From NCBI GenBank assembly GCA_011763485.2, contig JAANSK020277046.1, forward strand, positions 1 through 32,027: a stretch of DNA of 32,027 nucleotides. The letters are read 5' to 3'. Below, piece by piece: positions 9,932 through 19,600 of this stretch. The translations under genes were made by a program, and so were the position numbers. This stretch comes from Isoetes engelmannii. Taxonomy: Eukaryota; Streptophyta; Lycopodiopsida; Isoetales; Isoetaceae. Numbering within the stretch: position 1 is the first letter of the stretch; every line of letters begins with the position of its first letter. A model generated the notes under the pieces. It worked only from the letters and a program-made list of their open reading frames with translations, had not been told where the DNA came from and did not search any database.

Positions 9932-10808
9932 TCATCCATCCATCTTGGGGCTTTCCGTAATATAGCATCCTCTCATTGCTCCTTTTATCACAGGTTCAGT
10001 TGGAACTGCTTGTCCCAATTTCAAAGCACTAATTTCTTGAAATCTTTGCATTCTCTTTACTTCAAGAATTTCTTCCATTAACGTCCCCATGTCACCGTTT
10101 TGAATCAAAGCATCGATCATCTCTTGATCGTCGGCAAATTCCTCAATATAATCAAGCAAGCTATCTTGCTTTTGTCGAATCGTCATGTTACGTCTCATGG
10201 CAACTTTGGCTTTGTACATGTCCCGTTCCAATACATCTTGTTTCACCATTTGAGGATCTAGTGAAATCTGTGTATCTCTCCTAGTGACCCGGCCAAGGTC
10301 ACATGTTACGGGTACATGGAAATTGGGAACTGGCACAACGGTAGTGCCTTGGGGTGCATGCCTTCCCCATGTTGCTAGATCATCCTTCCTTGGACTCACG
10401 ACCCCCTCTAGGCCGCTACTAGCATCTCCCTCCAATTTCATAAAGCCACTTCTCCTTACCAATTTGTAACCCTTCTCTTGTGACATTTTGGACTCTTCTC
10501 TTAAACATCTTCTTTTGGAGCAATGTTTGCAACATTTATCTTGGGATTTATCATCTCCACCTTCTTCTTTTAAGATTTCTCTTAAAAGACTTAAAGAGTC
10601 CTAATATTATTTGCACACTTATAATTATGCAACATTTAGTTACCTCGAACATCTTCATTGATATCTTCTCTTGCTCTATCTTTTGCATTTTCTCTTTTTC
10701 TCTCTCACGCACCAGGATCTGTGATATGGCTGCCCTACCGGGCAGCCTCTTCTCTTCCTTTAGAGCCTGAGCTCTGATAACCATGTAATCAAAGGAATCA
10801 ACCTCCAC
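9932..10808 (-). CDS. unknown coding-looking region upstream of the SIM-motif ORF
   Basis: Two coding-looking frames occur on the minus strand. The first starts at 10808 (MEVDSFDYMVIRAQALKEEK) and is basic and coiled-coil-like (VREREKEKMQKIEQEKIS). At 10644 the sequence GAG|GTAACT could be a donor. An acceptor ATTAG|GAC at 10600 would continue in phase into LREILKEEGGDDKSQDKCCK, with Cys cluster CCKHCSKRRC, then the frame ending at 9932 (KLVRRSGFMKLEGD ... DYIEEFADDQEMIDAL). That intron would be only 43 nt, unusually short for a plant, so a frameshift is an alternative. No family was recognised. The first residues overlap a primer-binding-like site, so the region could be the internal part of a retroelement or a gene fragment captured by one. 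A link with the 8489-9739 frame is likely from strand and spacing but not proven. Confidence 0.35.
10771..10783 (-). other. primer-binding-site-like sequence (initiator Met tRNA type)
   Basis: On the minus strand, 10783-10771 reads TGGTTATCAGAGC. This is the common plant retrotransposon primer-binding site TGGTATCAGAGC with one inserted T. It directly follows GATTACA, whose final CA would be the end of a minus-strand LTR. This is the main reason for proposing an LTR at 10784-11310. Confidence 0.5.
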
Positions 10809-11310
10809 CTAAGTAGCCTAGTCACCCAGATGGGTGATGTGGCTTATGGTGAGGTGGCAATCCCTACCAAGGGACACACCTCTATATAGAGGCATGTCCT
10901 ATGTCAAGAGTCATGTCCTGTCCTATGAGTTGTACCTCTTGGTACCATATATATGTAAGCTGTGGATTGGGCATATTACAATCCAGTTTTCAATTCATCT
11001 GTGACTGTACACGTGGCAATATGGCCACGTTGGTGGATCAGTGACGTGGATCCAAGAGTTGTGTCCTTGATCAAGAGTTGTCTGTTTGTCTGAGTCGTGT
11101 CTCTTAGTTTCGTAGGTGTCTGTTCAGTACCTATATAAGCAGGGATTGGTAGAATTCCAACCAGTTCTGTAATATCATTTGTGCATTTAGTTATATCCTT
11201 TGATGACAGAAGTTTACACTATTATATCTTTCTCCCATATTTAGCTGAGGCCAATCTGATTCAGCTCTGAGTGAACCTAAGTGGGTATTTCTCATCTGGA
11301 TCCATTTTAT
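10784..11310 (-). mobile_element. LTR-like block with duplicated TATA module
   Basis: If the primer site at 10771-10783 is real, an LTR on the minus strand ends at 10784. The far end was not fixed. The block holds no ORF. It contains two homologous modules, each with a TATA-like box on the plus strand, about 170 bp apart. One is near 10950-11003 (CATATATATGTAAGC, then GGATTGG, ATCCAGTTTTC, ATCTGTG). The other is near 11132-11184 (CTATATAAGCAGGGATTGG, then CAACCAGTTCTG, ATTTGTG). These look like repeated promoter units of an LTR, but they favour the plus strand while the primer site favours minus. The orientation therefore remains open. No second LTR was found in the window. Confidence 0.4.
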
Positions 11311-11394
11311 CTAATATATGATCATCTGTTGCTACCAAATTGAGCATCTCCTATTTACAAGAAGTTATGTTGTCACAAGGCCCGAAAAGAAGCA

Positions 11395-11690
11395 TACCCC
11401 TGCCCGGAAGGAGCACACCTCTACCAGATGTTATCTAGATTGCACCTTTGCGACCAGATATTTTCTGCGACCAGATCGAGTACCTCTGCGATCCAATACC
11501 TCGCAACCAGATAATACCTCCGCAAACCTAGTACCTTGCAACCAGCTACCTAACCCGAGTACCTCTACGTCCAGCTATTTTGCAAATCTAATCATGATCC
11601 GCAAACCTAATCATGATCTGGAGCTTCGCAGATGCGTCTTCTGCATGCATACGAGGTCTATTCCCACATGCATGCGAGGTCTACTCCCAA
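11395..11690. repeat. degenerate short-unit repeat cluster
   Basis: Words such as CGACCAGAT, GCAACCAG and ACCTCTGCG recur about every 20 bases between 11405 and 11600. Two near-identical copies of a unit containing GCATGCRTACGAGGTCTA-like sequence follow at about 11642-11690. This is a minisatellite-like decayed repeat. A 193-codon ORF crossing it has no domain and is attributed to the repeat. Confidence 0.5.
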
Positions 11691-12054
11691 TCACTGTTGT
11701 TGTTAACTGCCACTACAAATGGAAAGTCGATGGAAATGACGGCTTTCAAGTTTGTCTTAGCTCCATCTCGATATCAGCCTTCAATTCATCACTGTCCCAT
11801 GATCTTTACCGTTCATTTGGAATATTTCGAGCATATTTGGTCTCTACCACAACCGTCCCTAGGGTTTGCCCTTCGGACAACCCAGAAAAAATCCTCTAAC
11901 TCAATGAAACTCCAACGCATGGACACGTAACTCAAAAAACAACTACCCATTTGTAAAATGGCTTTCCTCTAGCTCAAATAAACTAAGCATTTGTAAAATG
12001 ATTTACTTACACTATATAGCAATGAGGTAGTATGGATTAATGGCCCACTCATTT

Positions 12055-12146
12055 ATGCTGCTGAATGCTACATGGCTCATATAGTAAAAGAAGTGATACT
12101 ATGCTGCTGAATGCTACATGGCTCATATAGTAAAAGAAGTGATACT
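12055..12146. repeat. exact 46-bp tandem duplication
   Basis: Two abutting, identical 46-bp copies (12055-12100 and 12101-12146), the unit beginning ATGCTGCTGAATGC. They lie just beyond the 3' end of the minus-strand LINE. Confidence 0.97.
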
Positions 12147-12521
12147 GTTAGCCAAATGTAAATGTTATTATCACGCCTCGTAGGACCTTGAGATCATGGA
12201 GCGGCAGTTACAATTACAATTGCATGTTTGCTTGTATTTGAATCAACAACAATCTATGTGACTCCACTTTTTTTAAATAACAACCTAGAATTTGTGGATC
12301 TATGTCTAAAAGACTATAGAAATTTCGAAAATCAATATGAAATGACTCTCGGAGTTCTGCATAAGCTGTGCATACTAAGAACACATGCTCTTCGTCTTCA
12401 ATATCTCCACGTGTGCACATTGAACAGGTTCGTTCTTGCCTTGGGATACCAACCCATCTACACATCTCGATCTGAAACTTATGTGAACTCGTGCGATATC
12501 GTGCTATGCTTTGCTACAGAT

Positions 12522-12627
12522 TTCGCGAGATATTAGACCAGAGATATGACTGATCAGAATATATCAGCATTGGGTTCGCGAGATATTAGACCAGAGATAT
12601 GACTGATCAGAATATATCAGCATTGGG
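12522..12627. repeat. exact 53-bp tandem duplication inside LINE
   Basis: Copies 12522-12574 and 12575-12627 are identical. The unit begins TTCGCGAGATATTAG. The event post-dates most of the point decay of the surrounding LINE. Confidence 0.97.
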
Positions 12628-12943
12628 TTTACCTCCATATAATATGTCATTTTAGTGCCAGGTTATCCCAAATCTGTTTCAATGCCAGTGATTGCATCAT
12701 ATCTCGCACACCTATCTCGAAATCCGGCCAATTTGTTCTACTTACTCCCCAACTTTCAGCCCAATTCATGACGTCATTATACCATCCTGAAGTTTTTTAT
12801 GCCTCCATTGCTTTCTTTGGGATTCGGCTGTCATCCAGTGTGAATAGTCTATTTACAAAAATGATGGTCTGGATTAGCGCCTCAACTTCCAAAGGTAACA
12901 GCCCCGCTTCTGCCGACATAACGGGGTAGGGTGTCTGCTGCTT

Positions 12944-12981
12944 AATTCCAAACTCCTCTTGCAATTCCAAACTCCTCTTGC
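12944..12981. repeat. exact 19-bp tandem duplication inside LINE ORF2
   Basis: AATTCCAAACTCCTCTTGC is present twice in direct succession. It repeats the LQEEFGI-like codons of the minus-strand ORF2 and, not being a multiple of three, shifts its frame. Confidence 0.97.
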
Positions 12982-14118
12982 AGAAAGATCTTTTGAATGC
13001 ACTCAATTTGTTTCTATAGTCCTTTTTGACAAGGATCGCCCCCAAACTGGAGCACCATACAACACCACTGTTTGGACCAAAGTTTTGAAGAGCATTCTTC
13101 TCAAACTCCATTCGTGTAAGGACGCCTTACAGCACTTCCGAAGCATGCCATACAGGGCTGTTTTCCCTCGATGCATTCTTTTCATTTGTAATTCGCACTG
13201 AACTCAATCCCAAGCTACTTAGTGTTTCACAGTCTCCAAAACCTCTCCATTGTAAGTGAAAGTTGACTGGTTTATTGTATCGCATACCATAATTTTTTAT
13301 TTAGACATATTCACCTTCATCTTCTTTGCTATGCAAAACCCTCTCAAGGTTTGTAAGTGTGTCTAGAGCCCTGCCGATGTGTCTGCCAGTAATACTACAT
13401 CGTCAACGTAAAGCAGCAACTGAACCACATAATCTCCTAACTGAGTTCCCACCAACCCTTTCTGCTCCATCCATGATTGCAAGTAATCTATGTACAACCC
13501 AAAGAGCGTGGGTGCCATCGGACAGCCCTGTTTCACCCCTATTGTACTATGAATATCAATAGAGTTATCTGTTAACCGTGCAATGACTTCCTTGTACATT
13601 TTGGATACTGCACCCATGAGTGATTTTGGAACTCCAATCTCTTTCATTATGTTGCATAACTCATCCCTTGGTACTGTATCAAAGGCCTCAGAGAAGTCGA
13701 TAAATGCAAGAAACAATGCCTTCTTTGGTCTCTTAGCTTTTTGAATGAGAACTCTTAATGCAAGAGAATGATCCAAAGTATTGTACATTCTTCTAAAACC
13801 TGCCTGACATGTATCTCTCTTCCCATTTACATCAGCCTATACGCTCAATTTCTTTTCCAGTAGGCAGCCTAGGAGTTTGGAGTATATGCTTCCCACCATA
13901 ATTGTCCGATAATTGCGCACATCTGCCTTATTACCTGATTTATGTACTGGAACAATCTTGTTTAATTGCCATGATCTTGGCAAATTCTCTCTCACTGCAG
14001 TGTTTAACAGATTAATAATGTCTGCAAGAGTACTTCGCCACCCCATTTTAATAATTCCACACTCATCCCTTCAAGATCAGCAGCTTTACCATTTTTCAAT
14101 TGCTTCAAAGCCATGCTT

Positions 14119-14140
14119 ACCTCTGTGATACCTCTGTGAT
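14119..14140. repeat. exact 11-bp tandem duplication inside LINE ORF2
   Basis: ACCTCTGTGAT occurs twice head to tail. On the minus strand it shifts the frame just before the EVSMALKQL segment. Confidence 0.95.
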
Positions 14141-14534
14141 CGTGAACAAATCCTCATTCACATCTATCAGCTCCATCCCTTGTGCATCCTTATAGTAGTA
14201 AATAGACTGTACGAGCTGGAGGTGGTCCTCCTCCTTTAACCTTTGATGCTCACTGTGTCCTCGGAGCTTATTCCAGTACGTCTTTGGCTGTCAGCCCACA
14301 AGTAACTCCTGCCTTCTAGACTCATAAGTTCATTTCTTGGTTCTTATCAGCTGTTTATACCACTTTGGTTTCCTTTCACTTCCTTTAGGCAGTTGGGCAC
14401 TTGCTACAAATGGTATCGTAACATGATGCTGCTATGGAGCTCATAGAAATTTGAGGTAGGTCTACAATGACAATGGCATACCCGCACTGCAGCAGTTCCT
14501 CCAAGTAGCTTTACAAGACAACTAATGTACAGAA

Positions 14535-15470
14535 CCACAAATTACATAGTCCTTGGAAATGGTACTATCCAAATTGTGAAACAATCAGCCAAAAAAGAAT
14601 TTTGCAACATCTGTGAGAGACTGAACAGCATCAGGAAGGAGAACAATTGATGGCAAGTCTAGATAAACAAGCTGAATCTAGCGTCATGTGAAGGTTGCGC
14701 AGTCGCCAGCTACACTTCAGTGGTGCATGCATGCTGCAATAACTTTGAACTTATCTGCAGCCATTAAAACACCTAGTAACGCTAGAGCTGTATTTGCTCA
14801 CAATCTCCCACTGTACATAAACTGCATCATATCCAATAATTGCTGCTTCTTCTGGTTGCCATAAGTCCTCTTTCTTATTAGCAACAGGATTAGCAAAATA
14901 TAAAGAGATAAATAGAACAACAAACAGAAAATAACCATCTAATCAGTTTGCGGCCCGGTCTGTATTGGAGAAACTGAGTGCCCTATTGACATTCTCATCT
15001 ATAATTGAGAAGCTCATTAAGCAATTAAACAGTGAGAGCCAAGTAATGAAGCATGAAATCCTGAAATTTCAACTTCTTTCAAATCAAATACTATAATAAT
15101 GCTATGCTGTTCCAAAGTGCAATCACCATAATATACAAAAAGACAAAGATTGATGCATTTACGGACAATACACACAAAATAGTTAAATATTACTAGAACA
15201 GGTTGACGTAAAACCTCAAAACTTGTTTGATAGAAACTGGAAACATAGCTGCCAAAAAGCTTGAAAGGTAGGAGGTGAAAAGTAGTTCACCTGAAGCTGA
15301 GATGCAGAGTGACATCTTACTGCCTCTTGCATTTCATTCGAGAAAAAACTGAAGATAGATTAAAAGATTATACAAAAATGGCAGTGTCATAGACAGAAAA
15401 CATAACTACCTTGTAGAAGAAAGGGCTTTTTGCAGCCAAAATTGCGGAGTTAATACGTCTCATTTTCATT
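14535..15470 (-). pseudogene. LRB/POB1-type BTB (BTB-BACK) protein pseudogene
   Basis: Plant LRB/POB1 proteins are BTB-BACK substrate adaptors of CUL3 ubiquitin ligases. The minus strand keeps the BTB domain in three exon-like pieces. The first is RINSAILAAKSPFFYK, ending at a good donor (AAG|GTAG, exon edge 15410). The second is FFSNEMQEAVRCHSASQLQ (15291-15348), flanked by CAG acceptor and GTGAAC donor. The third is a longer piece below about 14885 with QFMYSGRL, GVLMAADKF, RLRNLHMTLDSA, LVYLDLPS and QSLTDVAKFFF, the end of BTB and the start of BACK. Exon 2 carries one extra base in a T run, so it no longer joins exon 1 in frame. Exon 3 has stops (after SGRL and after ACMHH) and at least two frame changes. 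BACK, the C-terminal domain and the N-terminus are absent or unrecognisable. Retained intron positions show it was a genomic and not a processed copy. Confidence 0.75.
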
Positions 15471-16660
15471 CTTAGAACTGGGGAGGAGCTGTGCATGCTC
15501 CACAAGTTTGTCTATGTCATGTGAGAATAAAATTCAACGTTAAGAGGCAAAAGATCCAAGATAGCTAAAGTGCATAATCTGTCTCAAGAGATGGACAAAG
15601 GCCTCAATGCTATTTCAACGTTTTTCTCCTTGTCACAAACTCTTAGGACGTATGCAGTCATCTTGCATTTTCTATAGAGGTTAGAGATTATCCAGATCCA
15701 ATTTCTCGCGTAAGAAGGGCCTAGGAACATTTTTTCTGACAAGGTAACCTTTTTCAAGGCTGATTGACTGTCGCATGATTCTTAAGACCCATTGCTAGAG
15801 GACTCATGAGGTGAAAATCCAACGTGCATGTTTTTCAAATGCTTGCGCTTCAAGCAGCTAGAGTTGCATACAGGGAGATCAACGTATCTGTGAAAATTCA
15901 GTGTACTGTGGCAGGCAATAAACTCCACCAGAGCATGTGATAATGGCTTTTGGTCTACAAAATAAATAACAAAATAGATAAATTGTAGCTATTCACCATA
16001 ACAACTTCTAGTGCTAAGAAATTGAAAGAAAAAATGAAGCAATAGCATGAACTGGTGCAACAAAGATATGAAAGGGAATACCTCATGGCTTGCACAATAC
16101 CAGAAGAGTAATCTTCGCCAAAGTCCGCCAAGCAATCCAGTGTGCCTAGGGTAACATGGAGTTCTTGCCAAAGCAAAATGGCATCATGCTTTGGAGCAAC
16201 CTTCAATCAGTCTAGTCTTGTTTCATATAACTTTGAAATGCAGGATGACTTGATAAGCACAAATACAGGAAAGGTAATTGAGTTACATCCACTGCTAGTT
16301 CTCATCAATGCATTGCTCGCATCAGATGCGAATTTTAGCTTCTTAGCACCAGTAGAATGTACTCAGAACCCTCCTGCAGATAAAAAAGGCTCGGTAATCA
16401 ATTATTCATGTTATAACGTTGTCATAGTGATACTCATTATATATCCTGGTACGTCTGTAATTTCCTAGTACATTTGTAAGGCTGACTGTCCAGAATTGCC
16501 AGAAAGAGGTCCAGGTTGCCAACTTGGACTGCTAACGAATACTGCATGCTAGAAAGCTGCAAATATGTTATTGATTTACAAATGAGTACATTTCCTTTCC
16601 CCTTCCAGCTCCTCAATAGAAGTTTTTGCCTTTCAGCCAATTACAACGCTTGAATCATAA
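15471..16660. other. intergenic DNA; one exon-like minus-strand patch
   Basis: No complete gene. On the minus strand 16082-16200 reads VAPKHDAILLWQELHVTLGT and onward to a donor-like ATGAG|GTATTC. The upstream acceptor is weak, and no partner exon or family was recognised. The part next to 16661 is the 3' region of the TFIIIC gene. It contains AATCAATAACA near 16570 (minus strand), a plausible poly(A) near-upstream element about 90 bases past the stop. Confidence 0.4.
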
Positions 16661-19600
16661 TTACAACCAAACGGCACATATAGGACTTGCAAAGAAATGG
16701 CGTTTCTTCACAAATGATGGCTTGATCTTTCCTCCAGATAAACTTTGCAGCAATGGAGGGGGCCCATTTTGCTCGCACACATTTGTGCGGACTAACAATT
16801 TGCCATCAAGCTCCACCAGTTGAAGGAGTTCTCGTAATGTCTATTGAAACGCACTTATTAAAACCCTGAAAATGAAGTCCTATACATGAACTGAAAACTG
16901 CATACCTGTGGATTTAGAGAATCCATTTGCTCAATAATAGAATCCTGTAAGGGAAAACCCATTTTTATTACTACCAGCAACCCATTGTCCTTTCCAACAA
17001 TCAAATTTCTTGAAATATACCTCTGTAATGCCAGGATTGCAAACTACAATACTCAATACACGACGCATCATAGAATCTAGTAATACTGTATTGCATGCAC
17101 CATCTGGTAGAAGCCATGGGAAGATAGGTAGTGCCATCAATTGGCCATAATTCATATTTGTATCGATCTGCATTGGAGAATTCATACAACCATCCAAGGT
17201 GGCATGGGATTGGAAAGCCCCCACAGATGACACATTACACTCTTCAGTTCCAGTGTTAAGTGAGTTGCCTGAATTACTAGTTTTGCCCTCTGGATCTTGC
17301 CCTACAGATATTGCACCCTTCTCGGCGAGGTGTTTTGAAACCATCATCGTGGTATCAGGGTCCACGGAGTACGCTCCATCTTGCCCCATAGTAGAGTTCA
17401 ATGGGCTTTGATCAAGTTTACTAACAAAGGAATCATCTACCATAGGAAAATTAAGCAAATAAGGTGTGGCTTCTGCATAAGCAAGAACTTTTACATCATC
17501 AAATGCGTTAATCTGCAAATGTTAGAAGAAGATGTTGATCAGAGAATATTCATGTAAAAGTAAATAGTCACGGAGAAGCTTACTCGTTTAACTAGGTACA
17601 GTGCTTCTAATGTTTCAATATATTGGTTAGCAAGTTCCGAAGCTCCGTCTATTTCCTCTGCAATCCAAACAACTGATTATACTTATGGATTGCCAATTAG
17701 GCATTCAAAGTTACCACGCAAGATTCTCACCAGAAACATCAAGTACTTCTTTAACTTGTTGAAAGTTTAGACCTTCATTACCAGCTTTATTTACTGCCGC
17801 AAGTACTTTCAACAGAAGTCCAGGTTCTCGTACCAACCCAGGTTTTGGTCCTTCCATACAGGAAGTGCAGAAGTCATTAATAAGACGTTCTGCTTCGCAT
17901 GCCTGATGTCCATCTACTGGTCCTAGGGAGCATAGGTTCAGACTTCCAGAGAACTCAGGTATTCTGGCTCCATCACATATGCTATTTGTTTCTGCTTCAT
18001 GGGGAACACTGCAGTTAGATTTTAACATTTCTGCCAAATCAAATGCCTTAAGATGAACATGCACTTCAATGGCAGGAAACCCTCTCTCCCGCCGAGTGGA
18101 CTGATAGAAAGCATCGTTGCTTCCCAATTTTTGCTTAGTAGAGCGCGCTTCTTCAACTTGCGGTTTGCGTTTCATTCCACATCCAATGGACCTAGGATCT
18201 TCAGTCTCACCAATGCCTTTGCTCGGCATAATAGGTGACAAAAGAACTTTACCTGCAGTTGCTAAACCAAATAAATGCAATATTTGGCCATAGTTGTTCT
18301 CAAGGGTGAAAGGTACCCAATCTTGCTCAAGTTCTATAGTATGTTCTGCTACCCATTTTGAGACCACCAGAGCTTCTTCTGCTGTCTCTGCAGGAAAATG
18401 AGAAGCTGATGCCTTCTGATGGAACTTTTGAGATAATATATATGCCTGAGCTCCACGACCATTAACCTGGCACATTACAGAAGCAGCATGAAAAGGTAAA
18501 ATCATAACAACATGTGAAAAGATACATCTGATTTGCCATAACAGAAGTAAAAAACAAATATAAAAGTTGAGTAATTCTGATCACACTGTTTATTCCCAAC
18601 CTTAATATTTTGCATGCTCTCTAAACTTTGAATTCAGTTTATGTATTAAAAAGGAAGGGTCTGAGTTATTTACCAAGAAGTCGTTTTCTCTGAGAAAATT
18701 GAAAGCTGCGAAGACATCGGATTCCTTAAATTTACGCAATGCATCAAGAAATGGCTTTGGAAGCTGAACATCGTTACCATTAACAGAAGTATTCAAAAGC
18801 ACCAGTTTTATAAATTCTATTGCATTTGCTATGCCAAGGGATCCCTTTATAGCTTCCTTAGTATCCAAGACCTGCAAGGAAGCTGGTCTCTCTTTCCGCT
18901 TCTTTCGAACTCGAGTAGTTTTCAATTTCCCCAAGCCTGGTGTTCCAGATGATGCTTGCTTGACACATCTAACTTTTGCAACTATATTGGACAGATGCAA
19001 AGGGTCCACAGTAGGTGTGAAAGCATCAGCAACTTCTGCTTGAGGAACAGATATGCATACCCTCTTAGCACTTCTTAAATATGAATTTGCCCCAGTTACT
19101 GCTACACGCTTACTTGAACATGAGCGAATGAGGTTCTTGCATCTAATCACTTCATTAATTGCAAAGACAATGGAAGGTTCATTAATGTCATCCCACTTGA
19201 ACCTCCTGTTCCCAAGATCATGAGAAAACGTAGCACATACTTCTGGCTGCTCATTGCTCGAGTCTAGTACTTTCTCATTAGAACAGCCATCAAAAGCATC
19301 TTTTGGCTCGGATATGGAAAGTTCAGTTGTTTGAAATTCTTCAAAATCCTGCCCATACTGCGAACTACTCTTCTGAGCATTGCTTTCCAAACAAGGCTTT
19401 TCTATATTTTGCACCATTTCCCCATGTTTCTCAAACCGAGCAGCAAGAAGAGAACATAGATTTAGAATAGCCTTTTTTATGGTTCTATCCATTTTTAATA
19501 ATGCCATTCTCCTGCGACACACAACTGTTGGTGCAGGAAGCCCAACAACTGAATTCCAATCTACACGGTTTACACGTGTACCCAATTTTGCACGTTCCTT

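Larger units (their letters stand above)
12210..14395 (-). mobile_element. 5'-truncated non-L1-looking LINE, decayed ORF2
   Basis: Pieces in several minus-strand frames together follow the order of a LINE ORF2. A linker (KWYKQLIR ... QPKTYWNKLRGH) lies at about 14370-14270, then EVSMALKQLKNGKAADLEGM at about 14130-14070. Next come RT fingers (KIVPVHKSGNKADVRNYRT), RT motif A (FIDFSEAFDTVP), motif B (GVKQGCPMAPTLFGLYID) and motif C (LLLYVDDVVLLAD), between about 14046 and 13363. The thumb-side block (TLVQTVVLYGAPVWGRSLSK) is near 13080. A C-terminal CX2C...HX4C knuckle (CSMCTRGDIEDEEHVFLVC) lies at about 12430. Endonuclease and ORF1 are missing, which is normal 5' truncation. YVDD replaces the YADD usual in plant L1s, and the QGCPMAPTLFGLYID block also looks unlike them. 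Frameshifts, stops and internal duplications make it inactive. Confidence 0.8.

Noticed and set aside
11318-11899. 193-codon plus-strand ORF
   Set aside because: Runs through a degenerate short repeat and has no domain or coding composition.
16082-16200. Exon-like minus-strand frame with LLWQELHVTLGTLDCLADFG
   Set aside because: Good donor but weak acceptor, no partner exons and no recognised family. It is mentioned only as a patch within the intergenic entry.
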